Both the position numbers and the translations under genes were made by a program. A stretch of DNA of 64,000 nt, taken from contig NZ_JBHULV010000003.1 of the NCBI RefSeq assembly GCF_042684645.1, positions 58,160 through 122,159 on the forward strand, written 5' to 3'. Below, one piece after another: positions 35,168-44,610 of the stretch. The notes below the pieces were generated by a model. It ran no database searches, was not told the origin of the DNA, and was given only the letters and a program-made list of their open reading frames with translations. The DNA is from Pseudopedobacter alpinus (lineage in GTDB: Bacteria; Bacteroidota; Bacteroidia; Sphingobacteriales; Sphingobacteriaceae). Each line of letters begins with the position of its first letter. Position 1 is the first letter of the stretch.

Positions 35168-38100
35168 GTGATTGTTTTTAGTAAAAAAATAAAAATTAAT
35201 GTGTGGATTTTAGGCTGTCTGTTGTGCGTTCAACAGCAGGCTTTTTCACAAAAAAAGAAAATCGAAGTCTTTAAGCCGCTCACTTTTGAAAAAAATGGGG
35301 AGCTAAATTTTATTCCTGATTTTCAAGGAAATCGAATTCCTGATTTTTCTTATGCAGGTTATCAAGCCGGGAATGAGGAAATCCCCAATGTTCCTGTTAA
35401 AATTACAGTTGCTTCAAAAACAGAAGATGCCACAAAGCGAATCCAAAATGCAATTGATTATGTAGCTAGACTTCCGCTAGCTAAAAATGGTTTTCGTGGA
35501 ACAGTTCTTTTAGGAAAAGGAGATTTTGAAGTTTTAGGTCAGCTAAAAATTCAAACCTCGGGAATAGTTATAAGAGGGAGTGGCGTCAACGAAACTACCA
35601 TTACTGGTGCGGGTTTAGATCGAGAAACGCTCATCCGTGTTTATGGAATCAATGATTTAAAATTAGCTCATAAAACTGAAATTACAGATGCTTATGTTCC
35701 TGTAAATGCCATGAGCTTTCATTTGGCAAACGCTAACAATTTTAAAGTTGGTGATAGAATTATGCTCACCCGTCCTTCTACAGCAGCTTGGTTAGATACC
35801 ACTAAAACATGGTCATTTGGAGGCGATCTTTCTTCTTTAGGTTGGAAACCGGGAGAAGAAGATGTGGTTTGGGACAGAACAATTACCGCCAACAATGGAA
35901 ATGAAATAACCATTGATGCGCCAATTACCACTGCATTAGATCAAAAATTTGGTGGGGGATATATTGAGAAATATCAGTGGAACGGAAGAATAGAAAATGT
36001 AGGGGTCGAAAATTTATCACTCATTTCTACTTATGATGAAAGCAATCCGAAAGATGAAAACCATAGATGGATGGCCATCACCATAGAAAACACCGAAAAT
36101 GCTTGGGTACGTCAAACCAATTTTAAGCATTTTGCAGGTTCGGCAGTAAATGTTTTAGCTACTGGAAAATGTATAACTGTAGAAGATTGTAAATCTTTAG
36201 CGCCAATTTCTGAGATTGGTGGACAACGTCGCTATACTTTTCAAACAAATGGACAGCAAACTTTATTTCAACGCTTATATTCCGAATATGGTTACCACGA
36301 TTTTGCAGTGGGCTATTTAGCACCAGGGCCAAATGCTTTTGTACAATGCAAAGCCTATTTGCCTTTTAGCTATAGCGGAGCAATTGATACTTGGGCATCA
36401 GGAGTTTTGTTTGATGTGATTAATATTGATGGAAACGCATTAAACTACCAAAATATTGGTCAGGATGCCAGAGGTGCAGGCTGGACAGCTGCCAATAGCG
36501 TATTTTGGCAGTGCTCTGCATCAAGAATTTATAATTTTAAACCACCTACAGCTCAAAATTGGGCTTTTGGTACTTGGTCCGAATTTCAAGGAGATGGCTT
36601 TTGGGATTTTTCTAATGAACACATTACACCACGTAGCTTATATTACGCCCAACTCGCCGAAAGGCTAAAAAAGGATGTGTCTAAAAGGGCACAATTACAG
36701 GAGAAGATTTCTGAAGCCACCAGCAGTCCAACTGTAGAACAAGCTAGACAAATGACTTTGGCTGCTGCCTATCCAATACCTCAATTAGAAGATTTTATTG
36801 ACAGTGCATCAGTTAGAAATCTAATTCCTGTAATCGCTAAAAATATAACTTATGAGGAACCATTTTATGGTCAAAGATTTCCTCCCAAATATTTAACAAT
36901 TGAAAATGGTTGGTTAGTAAAAGATAACCAAGTTTTGGTGGGCGGTCGTTTAAGTGTGCCATGGTGGACAGGCGGTATCCAAGGAGATGATATTACCAAA
37001 GCCAGACCAGCACTCACCAGATATGTTCCGGGACGAATAGGGCATGGTTTAACCGATGATTTAGAGCAACTAACAGATTCCATGCTTAAAAAATCGGATT
37101 TAATTGTAGAACAAAACTACGGTTTATGGTATGATAGAAGAAGAGACGACCATGAACGCATCCGCAGAATGAGCGGTGAAGTGTGGGCTCCTTTTTACGA
37201 ATTGCCATTTGCAAGAAGTGGTCAAGGAACTGCTTGGGACGGACTTTCCAAATACGATCTAACCAAATACAATCCTTGGTACTGGGGACGATTGAAACAA
37301 TTTGCGAATTTGGCTGATGAAAAAGGTTTGGTGCTCATCCATCAAAACTATTTTCAGCACAACATCATAGAAGCTGGTGCACATTATGCAGATTTTCCTT
37401 GGAGAACCGCGAATAACATTAATTCCACAGGTTTTTTAGAGCCTGTTCCTTATGCCGGAGATAAAAGGCTTTTTTTAGCCGATCAGTTTTATGATGAAAC
37501 CCATCCACAAAGAGCCCCGCTGCATAAAGCTTACATTAGGCAATGCTTAAATAATTTTGTGGGCAATTCTTCAGTTATTCAATTTATCAGCGAAGAATAT
37601 ACTGGTCCTTTAAATTTCGCTAAGTTTTGGTTACAAACCATTAAAGATTGGGAGCAAGAAACGGGTAATAAAGCATTTATTGGTTTAAGTACCACTAAAG
37701 ATGTGCAAGATGCCATTCTACAAGATCCAAATCTTTCATCCACCATCAATGTCATCGACATTAGATATTGGCATTACCAAGCAGATGGTTCTGCTTATGC
37801 ACCACTGGGCGGACAAAATTTGGCGCCACGTCAGCAAGCCCGTCAGTTTAAACCAAAGAAAACTTCTTTTGAACAAGTTTACAGAGCGGTTAAAGAGTAT
37901 CGTGAGAAATACCCAGATAAAGCAGTGATGTATTCTGGTGATAATTATCCTTCTTACAGCTGGGCAGCGTTTATGGCTGGAGGTTCTTTTACCAATGTAA
38001 AAGTAGAGGACAATGAGTTTTTAAAATCGGCAAGCAGCATGCTTCCTATATCAGTTAAAAATCAAGATTATGTCTTAGCAAATAAACGTGGCGAATATAT

Positions 38101-38278
38101 TATTTATGCAGATGCCGATGTCAGTACTGCTGATTTAAATCTTCCAAAATCGGCTATTATAACTTGGATTAATCCAGGTTCAGGCAAAATTATTTCTGCA
38201 CAAAAATTAACTAAACAAACACAAAGCATTAAAAAATCCGGAAATGGCACCGCTGTTTTATGGATTCATCAAAACTAA
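35168..38278 (+). CDS. Beta-helix plus TIM-barrel-like protein (DUF6298 type), putative pectin-active enzyme
   Basis: A 1036-residue exported protein starting at GTG with AAAGGA upstream and a signal peptide (INVWILGCLLCVQQQAFSQ). The N-terminal half has the pectate-lyase-like beta-helix pattern (KRIQNAIDYVARLP, GTVLLGKGDFEVLGQLKIQ, GIVIRGSGVNETTITG). The second half is of another type, rich in aromatic and acidic residues (VEQNYGLWYDRRRDDHERIRRMSGEVWAPFYELPFARSG; then FISEEYTGPLNFAKFWLQTIKDWEQ), which suggests a glycosidase-like barrel with candidate acids in SEEYTG. I recall such proteins as DUF6298 members in Bacteroidota glycan loci; no activity can be stated. It follows the lyase gene closely. 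Confidence 0.6.
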   Translation: MIVFSKKIKINVWILGCLLCVQQQAFSQKKKIEVFKPLTFEKNGELNFIPDFQGNRIPDFSYAGYQAGNEEIPNVPVKITVASKTEDATKRIQNAIDYVARLPLAKNGFRGTVLLGKGDFEVLGQLKIQTSGIVIRGSGVNETTITGAGLDRETLIRVYGINDLKLAHKTEITDAYVPVNAMSFHLANANNFKVGDRIMLTRPSTAAWLDTTKTWSFGGDLSSLGWKPGEEDVVWDRTITANNGNEITIDAPITTALDQKFGGGYIEKYQWNGRIENVGVENLSLISTYDESNPKDENHRWMAITIENTENAWVRQTNFKHFAGSAVNVLATGKCITVEDCKSLAPISEIGGQRRYTFQTNGQQTLFQRLYSEYGYHDFAVGYLAPGPNAFVQCKAYLPFSYSGAIDTWASGVLFDVINIDGNALNYQNIGQDARGAGWTAANSVFWQCSASRIYNFKPPTAQNWAFGTWSEFQGDGFWDFSNEHITPRSLYYAQLAERLKKDVSKRAQLQEKISEATSSPTVEQARQMTLAAAYPIPQLEDFIDSASVRNLIPVIAKNITYEEPFYGQRFPPKYLTIENGWLVKDNQVLVGGRLSVPWWTGGIQGDDITKARPALTRYVPGRIGHGLTDDLEQLTDSMLKKSDLIVEQNYGLWYDRRRDDHERIRRMSGEVWAPFYELPFARSGQGTAWDGLSKYDLTKYNPWYWGRLKQFANLADEKGLVLIHQNYFQHNIIEAGAHYADFPWRTANNINSTGFLEPVPYAGDKRLFLADQFYDETHPQRAPLHKAYIRQCLNNFVGNSSVIQFISEEYTGPLNFAKFWLQTIKDWEQETGNKAFIGLSTTKDVQDAILQDPNLSSTINVIDIRYWHYQADGSAYAPLGGQNLAPRQQARQFKPKKTSFEQVYRAVKEYREKYPDKAVMYSGDNYPSYSWAAFMAGGSFTNVKVEDNEFLKSASSMLPISVKNQDYVLANKRGEYIIYADADVSTADLNLPKSAIITWINPGSGKIISAQKLTKQTQSIKKSGNGTAVLWIHQN

Positions 38279-38283
38279 AACCA

Positions 38284-38430
38284 ATGAAAACAGAGATTCC
38301 GCTTTTATCTTATTTCAATAACGCCAAGACGAGTGTTATGTCGACGATAGGAGACATCACACTAATAGGTGTTAAGTTCTATGAGTTTACCTTGCTTGTG
38401 AGAAGTCTCGTAAACCTCGACGTGATTAAG
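38284..38430. repeat. Dispersed-repeat-like insert before the GH140-like gene
   Basis: A GC-richer segment between two operon genes, with facing partial palindromes (GTCGACGATAGGAGACATCA near 38340, GAAGTCTCGTAAACCTCGACG near 38402). It reads through in the GH140-like frame and adds an unlikely 57-residue N-terminal extension. It resembles repeated palindromic units of Bacteroidota genomes. Confidence 0.45.
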
Positions 38431-39837
38431 ATGAGACTAATTGTAAAAATTAGCTTATTCTTTTTCGGGCTGATTTTCCTCATTGCGTCCTGCAAGCAAA
38501 AAGAGCAAGTTGCCGAAATGGGTTTGCAAATCAACAAAGAAGGAAGATATTTTGAAACCAATGATGGGAAACCGTTTTTTTGGTTGGGTGATACGGGTTG
38601 GTTATTGTTTAAACAGCTTTCTCGGGAAGAAGCGGTCGCCTATTTAGACGATAGACAAAAGAAAGGGTTCAACGTAATCCAGGTAATGGGAATACACAGT
38701 TTAGAGGTGGCTAATTTTTACGGCGATTTGGCTTTAATCAATAAGAAAATCGACTCTGTAAATGTGACTAAAGGAGATGATTTTAAAGACAGCCTTCAGT
38801 ACGATTATTGGGATCATGTCAACTACGTCATAGATGAAGCGGCAAAAAGGAATCTTTACATTGCATTTGTAAACGTATGGGGAACTGCTGTTAAAAGCGG
38901 GAAAGTAAAACCTGAAGAAGCAAAAGTATATGCTAATTTTTTGGTAGATAGATTTGGGAAAAAACCCAATATCATTTGGATGAATGGTGGAGATATTAAA
39001 GGTTCAGAATATCAAGAAGTGTGGCAAACCGTGGGTGAAACCATTAAATCAAGAGATAGTTTACATTTAATGACTTTCCATCCAAGAGGTAGAACCAATT
39101 CTTCGGAGTGGTTTCATAAAGAGCAATGGTTAGATTTCAATACTTTCCAATCCGGACATAGAAGATACAATCAAGATACTTCCAAAAACGAAAAACGTCA
39201 TTATGGTGAAGATAATTGGAAACATGTTTTTGAAGATTACAATTTAAAACCTACCAAACCAACCTTAGATGCCGAGCCAAGTTATGAAGGTATTCCAGAA
39301 GGCTTGCATGATTCTTTAGAAGTTCGCTGGACGGATGCAGCGGTAAGAAGATACGGTTATTGGTCGGTGTTTGCCGGAGCAGCAGGTTTTACTTATGGAA
39401 ACAATGCTGTGATGCAATTTTATAAACCAAACGAAGGTTCAGGAGCTTTTGGTGTCCGCAATTGGGAGTATTATACTAAAGCGATAAACGATGCTGGTGC
39501 TGGACAAATGCAACATCTTAAAAAACTCATGCTCTCTAAACCTTATTTCGAAAGGATTCCAGATCAATCCATCATCGCTAATCAAAAAGAAAAACATAAT
39601 TATTTGGTAGCCACTAAAGGAAAAGATTATGCTTTCATTTACACTTGGACGGGTAGAGATTTAGAAATTAATATGGGAAAAATTGAAGGTGAAAATGTGA
39701 AAGCATCATGGTTTAAACCAGCTGACGGTTCTGAAACAGCAATTGGAGAATTTGAAAACAAAGGAACAAAATCTTTCAATCCTCCGGGAACAGTAAAAGA
39801 TGGAAATGATTGGGTGTTAATTTTAGAAAGTATATAA
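38431..39837 (+). CDS. GH140-like glycoside hydrolase (DUF4038, apiosidase-type) lipoprotein
   Basis: From ATG 38431 the protein has 468 residues and starts with a lipoprotein signal (SLFFFGLIFLIASC, Cys about 21). The body matches the DUF4038 TIM-barrel: FETNDGKPFFWLGDTGWLLF, DDRQKKGFNVIQVMGIHSLE, KPNIIWMNGGDIKG, MTFHPRGRTNSSEWFH, DAEPSYEGIPEGLHD and YWSVFAGAAGFTYGNNAVMQ. GH140 includes the apiosidase that acts on rhamnogalacturonan II (family knowledge), so apiose release is possible; other specificities are not excluded. The frame is open to 38260, but that part is repeat sequence. It is probably anchored in the periplasm or on the surface. Confidence 0.78.
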   Translation: MRLIVKISLFFFGLIFLIASCKQKEQVAEMGLQINKEGRYFETNDGKPFFWLGDTGWLLFKQLSREEAVAYLDDRQKKGFNVIQVMGIHSLEVANFYGDLALINKKIDSVNVTKGDDFKDSLQYDYWDHVNYVIDEAAKRNLYIAFVNVWGTAVKSGKVKPEEAKVYANFLVDRFGKKPNIIWMNGGDIKGSEYQEVWQTVGETIKSRDSLHLMTFHPRGRTNSSEWFHKEQWLDFNTFQSGHRRYNQDTSKNEKRHYGEDNWKHVFEDYNLKPTKPTLDAEPSYEGIPEGLHDSLEVRWTDAAVRRYGYWSVFAGAAGFTYGNNAVMQFYKPNEGSGAFGVRNWEYYTKAINDAGAGQMQHLKKLMLSKPYFERIPDQSIIANQKEKHNYLVATKGKDYAFIYTWTGRDLEINMGKIEGENVKASWFKPADGSETAIGEFENKGTKSFNPPGTVKDGNDWVLILESI

Positions 39838-39857
39838 TGCGAGTTTTGACTTTTTTA

Positions 39858-40051
39858 CGTTCAATCCAGCCCAAGCACAGCCCAAAGTTCACTTTTTTTT
39901 CGACCTTGGCATTTGCGGTACAGATGAACAAAGTAAAAGTACTTCCTTCCATAGCAAATGGCGCAGTCGAGAGTTTTTTGTTTACTTTTTTACGGAAAAA
40001 AAGTAAATGCCATGCCCGGCATGAGGGCAGGCAAGCCTATGCTGAAAAGGC
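39858..40051. repeat. Dispersed repeat, copy 1 (about 194 bp)
   Basis: It begins GTTCAATCCAGCCCAAGCAC and ends GGCATGAGGGCAGGC...GCTGAAAAGGC. The same landmarks in the same order, including GCGGTACAGATGAA and GTCGAGAGTTTTTTGTTTAC, recur at 42854-43151. It lies between the GH140-like and GH43-like genes and lengthens the latter's reading frame upstream. Confidence 0.75.
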
Positions 40052-40058
40052 CTCAGCG

Positions 40059-40985
40059 ATGAGGTTAGCTATATATATTTTAATTGCTACAGCATTTCTT
40101 TTTAGCACATGCAATCAAAAAGCGTATTTGTTTACCTCATTTCACGAACCAGCAGACGAAGGTTTGCGAATGCTTTATAGTGAAGATGCTTACCATTGGA
40201 AAGATTTTAACTGCGTTTTTCTAAAACCCGAAGTAGGAGAACAAAAAGTTATGCGTGACCCATCCATGGTGCAAGGGCCTGATGGAACTTTCCATTTGGT
40301 TTGGACCAGCAGCTGGAAAGGGGATAAAGGTTTTGGTTATGCCAGTTCCAAAGATTTAATTCATTGGTCTAAACAAGAATTCCTCCCAGTAATGCAGCAT
40401 GAAGAAACTACGGTAAACGTTTGGGCTCCAGAACTTTTTTATGACGATGTGGATCAACAATACATCATCATTTGGGCTTCTACCATTCCATTCCGTTTTC
40501 CAAAAGGAGCTGAGGAAGAGAATAATAACCACCGGATGTATTACACAACCACCAAAGATTTTAAAGCTTTTAGCCCTACAAAATTATTCATCGACCCTAA
40601 TTTTAGTGTGATTGATGCTGTAATTGTAAAACGAGCGATAAAAGATTATGCATTGGTTTTAAAAGACAATACCCGTCCAGAGCGTAATTTAAAAGTGGCT
40701 TTCGCCGATAATCCTTTCGGGCCATTTAAAGATGTATCGGCACCATATACCAAAAAATTTACGGAAGGTCCTGCAGTAGTAAAAGTAAAAGATGGCTGGT
40801 TAATCTATTTCGATTCCTATCAGGATAAAAGTTATGGCGCTGTAAAAACTGCCGATTTTAAAACTTTTACAGATGCCAATTCAGAAATAGCAATACCAGA
40901 AGGACATAAACACGGAACCATTATTCCGATTAAGAAATCATTTTTAAAGAGACTTAAAAAAAGCCTGAAAACGGAGGAGAAGTAG
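40059..40985 (+). CDS. GH43-like five-bladed-propeller glycoside hydrolase
   Basis: From ATG 40059 the protein has 308 residues with a lipoprotein-like signal (LAIYILIATAFLFSTC). GH43 marks are the base region VMRDPSMVQGPDGTFHLVWTSSW, WAPELFYDDVDQQYIIIWAS, FSVIDAVIVK, and the acid region KFTEGPAVVKVKDGWLIYFD. GH43 enzymes mainly release L-arabinose, D-xylose or D-galactose from side chains. The open frame reaches back to 39810, but the first 83 codons are dispersed repeat, so the later start is chosen. The stop is directly followed by the next gene's ATG at 40986. Confidence 0.82.
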   Translation: MRLAIYILIATAFLFSTCNQKAYLFTSFHEPADEGLRMLYSEDAYHWKDFNCVFLKPEVGEQKVMRDPSMVQGPDGTFHLVWTSSWKGDKGFGYASSKDLIHWSKQEFLPVMQHEETTVNVWAPELFYDDVDQQYIIIWASTIPFRFPKGAEEENNNHRMYYTTTKDFKAFSPTKLFIDPNFSVIDAVIVKRAIKDYALVLKDNTRPERNLKVAFADNPFGPFKDVSAPYTKKFTEGPAVVKVKDGWLIYFDSYQDKSYGAVKTADFKTFTDANSEIAIPEGHKHGTIIPIKKSFLKRLKKSLKTEEK

Positions 40986-42821
40986 ATGAGACTTAACAAT
41001 AGCATATTTTTTTTAATGATGATTTTATCTGCTCAAATTCTATTTGCGCAGGATACAGTTAAATATACAGGCAGCACTTTGTCTAATGTAGATTATCACC
41101 ATGGGCAGTTGCAGTCAGCAATTGGAGTACATAATATACAGGTTTTTAGAGCTAACAGAGAACATCCAGAATGGGCAGGCGGAAACAATTGGACTTACAA
41201 TCATCAACCACTTTTAGCTTATTGGAACAATACTTTTTACTTACAATATTTAAGCGACCCAATTGGCGAACATATTGCTCCGGGCAGAACCTTAATGTTA
41301 ACCTCAAAAGATGGGGTAAATTGGACTAATCCAGAAGTATTATTTCCTCCTTATAAAATCCCCGATGGTTATAAAAAGGAAGGTTATCCTGGCGTAGCTA
41401 ACAATTTATATGCAGTAATGCACCAAAGAATGGGTTTTTATACGGCTAAAAATGGACGTTTATTAACGCTAGGATATTACGGTATCGCGATGGATTTAAA
41501 AGACGATCCAAATGACGGGAAAGGAATTGGAAGAGTAGTGCGAGAAGTTTATAAGGATGGTACTTACGGACCTATTTATTTCATCAGAAACAATAAAAAT
41601 TGGGATAAGAAACAGTCTAATTACCCATTTTATACTTCATCAAAAGATAAGGGATTTAAACAAGCTTGCGATGAATTGATGGCTACTCCACTAATGATGC
41701 AACAATGGGTAGAAGAAGCTGATAGAGACGATCCATTAATTCCACTAAAAAAGGAATATAAAGCTTTTAGCTATTACCATTTACCAAACGGAAAAGTAAT
41801 GGGTTTTTGGAAACATGCATTAACCTCTCAAAGTAACGATGATGGTAAAACTTGGACTTACAGCCCAATGAGAGCACCGGGTTTCATCAATAGCAATGCT
41901 AAAATTTGGGGACAAAAAACCAGTGATGGGAAATTTGCAACGGTGTATAATCCATCAGAATTTAGGTGGCCTTTGGCAGTTTCTACTAGTGTAGATGGTT
42001 TAAACTATACCAATTTATTATTGGTAAACGGAGAAATTTCGTTTATGCGATATGGGGGCAACTACAAATCCTACGGTCCGCAATACGTACGTGGAATTAT
42101 AGAAGGAAATGGGGTGCCGCCAGACAATAACATGTGGCTGACTTACAGTATGAACAAAGAAGATATTTGGGTGGCTAAAGTACCAGTTCCAATAACTGCG
42201 GAAGAAAATACTGTTGTAGATGAAAATTTTAACCAATTACCTCATGGCAACGAGCTAAATAAGTGGAATTTATTTTCACCGATTTGGGCAAGGACTCAAA
42301 TTGAAAAACTAAACGGAGAAAAGGTTTTGGCTTTACATGATGAAGATCCTTTTGATTATGCTAAAGCAGTAAGAGTGATTAAACCAGCTCAAAAACTAAA
42401 CTTAGCATTCACAGTTACGCCTAAACAAAACAATACTGGAGAACTGCAAATAGAATTGCAGGATGATAAAGGTTTACCAGCATTAAGATTGGTTTTTGAT
42501 GCAGAAGGTTCTTTAAAAGCAAAAGTAGGCTATCGTTATTCGGGAGTGATGAATTACGAAGCAGGTAAGACCTATAAAATTGAAATGGAACTGGATTGTA
42601 CTACTCGTATTTATAGAATTAAAGTAAACGGACAGGAAAAAGGAGCGAGGGTATATTTTGCACCTATTAGTGTTTTCAGCAGAATCATGTTTAGAACCGG
42701 AGAAGTTAGACGTTTTCCTGATGCAGAAACCCCAACAGACCAAGATTACGATTTAAAAAACGCAGGTGAGAAAGCAAAAGAAGCTGTTTTCTATGTTCAT
42801 TCTTTAAAAACAACGTATTAA
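40986..42821 (+). CDS. Sialidase-like beta-propeller protein with C-terminal lectin-like domain
   Basis: A 611-residue exported protein with a signal peptide (FFLMMILSAQILFAQ). Residues about 30-410 have propeller features: repeated short strands and Asp-box-like turns (LTSKDGVNWTNPEV, SQSNDDGKTWTYSP, VSTSVDGLNYTNL). The last 200 residues (from VDENFNQLPHGNELNKWNLF) look like a laminin-G/concanavalin-like beta sandwich (ALRLVFDAEGSLKAKVGYRYSG). Similar proteins are often labelled exo-sialidase, but sialic acid is not expected in pectin; propeller folds in such loci include rhamnosidases, KDO/DHA hydrolases and lyases. I therefore make no substrate claim. Confidence 0.6.
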   Translation: MRLNNSIFFLMMILSAQILFAQDTVKYTGSTLSNVDYHHGQLQSAIGVHNIQVFRANREHPEWAGGNNWTYNHQPLLAYWNNTFYLQYLSDPIGEHIAPGRTLMLTSKDGVNWTNPEVLFPPYKIPDGYKKEGYPGVANNLYAVMHQRMGFYTAKNGRLLTLGYYGIAMDLKDDPNDGKGIGRVVREVYKDGTYGPIYFIRNNKNWDKKQSNYPFYTSSKDKGFKQACDELMATPLMMQQWVEEADRDDPLIPLKKEYKAFSYYHLPNGKVMGFWKHALTSQSNDDGKTWTYSPMRAPGFINSNAKIWGQKTSDGKFATVYNPSEFRWPLAVSTSVDGLNYTNLLLVNGEISFMRYGGNYKSYGPQYVRGIIEGNGVPPDNNMWLTYSMNKEDIWVAKVPVPITAEENTVVDENFNQLPHGNELNKWNLFSPIWARTQIEKLNGEKVLALHDEDPFDYAKAVRVIKPAQKLNLAFTVTPKQNNTGELQIELQDDKGLPALRLVFDAEGSLKAKVGYRYSGVMNYEAGKTYKIEMELDCTTRIYRIKVNGQEKGARVYFAPISVFSRIMFRTGEVRRFPDAETPTDQDYDLKNAGEKAKEAVFYVHSLKTTY

Positions 42822-42853
42822 ATGTTAAGATGATTCAAATGACGACTGTTTTC

Positions 42854-43151
42854 CGTTCAATCCAGCCCAAGCACAGACCAAAGTACGGCTTAGTTTCGAC
42901 ATCAGAACTTTGCGGTACAGATGAAGTGAGTAAAAGCACTTGCTTTTTAGCAAAGGGCGTAGTCGAGAGTTTTTTGTTTACTTCTTTGCGGAAAAAATTG
43001 CGAAGCACTCTTGAACATCAAACAAGAAAAATAAACAAGAAATGAAAAATAGCGAAGCACTCATGAGGACAAAAGAAAACAGTAAAAAATAACCGAATAA
43101 AGTAAATGCCATTGCCCGGCATGAGGGCAGGCGAGGTTGTGTTGAAAAGGC
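42854..43151. repeat. Dispersed repeat, copy 2 (about 298 bp)
   Basis: It has the same beginning (GTTCAATCCAGCCCAAGCAC) and end (GCCCGGCATGAGGGCAGGC) as the copy at 39858, with about 100 extra bases in the middle. The extra part contains an 11-base direct repeat, GCGAAGCACTC, at 43000-43010 and 43052-43062. A 71-codon frame inside it (42830-43045) is not a gene. It fills the 353-base gap before the esterase gene. Confidence 0.75.
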
Positions 43152-43174
43152 ATTAGATATAAAATTAATTTTAA

Positions 43175-44608
43175 ATGAAGTTTCTAAAAGTCATAGCATT
43201 TTTTGTAAGCATTGCTTTTCAGGCTAATGCCGAAGTGGTATTGCCTAGAATATTGGGGCATCAAATGGTACTGCAACAAAAAAAGCCAATTGTGATTTGT
43301 GGAACTGCAAATGCTGGCGAAAAAGTTTCAGTTTCTTTTGCCAATAAATCCGCACAAACAATTGCTGATGAAAAGGGTAATTGGAAAGTGATTTTAAATC
43401 CGCTGAAAGCGAGCTTTGAAAATCGTGACATGACTATCAAAGGAACAAACACAATAATATTGAAAGATATTTTGGTGGGTGAAGTTTGGTTATGCTCTGG
43501 TCAATCAAACATGGAATATACCATGCGTAAGAATAGTAAAGTTGATGCAGAGCAAGCTAAAGGTTTAAACCCAAGCCCAATAAATGAATTAGATTTTGCA
43601 AACTATCCAAATATTCGTTTGTTTTTGGTGAACCGAAAAGAATTGATTAAGCCATCGCCAACGCATAAAGGATGGGATATTGCAGAAGGTGACGCTTTAA
43701 GGAATTTTTCTGCCGTAGGTTATTTCTTCGCTAAAGAAATCAAAAAAGATTTAAATGTTCCAGTGGGAATTATTGCTTCATCTATTCCTGGAAGTAGAAT
43801 TGTGCCTTGGATTAATGAGGAAGACTTTGCTAATTCTGCGTATTTCAAAGACAAAAATTTAGAAGGCGACCCTGCCAAATTTTATCATTCTATGATAGAA
43901 CCATTGATCCCTTTTGCTATAAAGGGGTTTTTATGGTATCAAGGCGAAAGTAATTGCTTTTTAAAAGATCGCGTCAATTATACTTATAAAATGAAAGCCT
44001 TAATTGATGGCTGGCGAAAAGATTGGGGCGCAGAACTTCCTTTTTACTATGTCCAAATCGCCCCTTTTGCTTACACTTCTTCAGAAGGAGAAGTGAAATA
44101 TAATAAATATGATTTACCCGAATTTTGGGAAGCTCAAGCAGCAGCTTTAAAAATTCCAAATACCGGAATGGCAGTAATTACAGATTTATTTGATGGTGGT
44201 GGCGGTATTCACCCAGGTTACAAATGGGAAGTCGGTCGTCGTTTGGCATTGATTGCTTTAGATAAGACTTATGGTCAAAAACTGATTTCGAGCGGACCAG
44301 TTTACGATAAAATGAAGATCAAAAACAATGAGCTTGTTCTTTCTTTTAAAGAAGCAAAAGGTTTAAGAAGTAAAGAAGGCAAACCTTTAGATTTTTTTGA
44401 ATTAGCTGGCTCTGATGGTGTTTATCATCCAGCGAAAGCTAAAATTAAAGGAAAAAAGATTGTATTGACTTCCGCAGAAGTTAAAAACCCTATTAATGCC
44501 CGATTTGGATGGGATGAAGTTGCTCAACCAAATTTGGTAAATAAGGCAAATTTACCCGCCAGTGCTTTCAGAACAAATAATCAAATCGTCAACCAATTTA
44601 ACCCATAA
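43175..44608 (+). CDS. SGNH-type sialate O-acetylesterase-like carbohydrate esterase
   Basis: A 477-residue exported esterase with a signal peptide ending QANAE. It opens with the beta domain typical of the SASA family (LPRILGHQMVLQQKKPIVICGTANAGEKV). The nucleophile block WLCSGQSNMEYTM is at about 105-117 (Ser 111); an oxyanion/asparagine block is FLWYQGESNC; the C-terminal catalytic pair is suggested by DLFDGGGGIHPGYKWEVGRRLA. In a pectin locus it would remove O-acetyl groups before or during depolymerisation. It is in the middle of the operon, with a two-base gap to the GH2 gene. Confidence 0.85.
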   Translation: MKFLKVIAFFVSIAFQANAEVVLPRILGHQMVLQQKKPIVICGTANAGEKVSVSFANKSAQTIADEKGNWKVILNPLKASFENRDMTIKGTNTIILKDILVGEVWLCSGQSNMEYTMRKNSKVDAEQAKGLNPSPINELDFANYPNIRLFLVNRKELIKPSPTHKGWDIAEGDALRNFSAVGYFFAKEIKKDLNVPVGIIASSIPGSRIVPWINEEDFANSAYFKDKNLEGDPAKFYHSMIEPLIPFAIKGFLWYQGESNCFLKDRVNYTYKMKALIDGWRKDWGAELPFYYVQIAPFAYTSSEGEVKYNKYDLPEFWEAQAAALKIPNTGMAVITDLFDGGGGIHPGYKWEVGRRLALIALDKTYGQKLISSGPVYDKMKIKNNELVLSFKEAKGLRSKEGKPLDFFELAGSDGVYHPAKAKIKGKKIVLTSAEVKNPINARFGWDEVAQPNLVNKANLPASAFRTNNQIVNQFNP

Positions 44609-44610
44609 TT

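Noticed and set aside
42830..43045. 71-codon plus-strand frame between propeller and esterase genes
   Set aside because: It is contained in the dispersed repeat shared with 39858-40051 and has no independent support.
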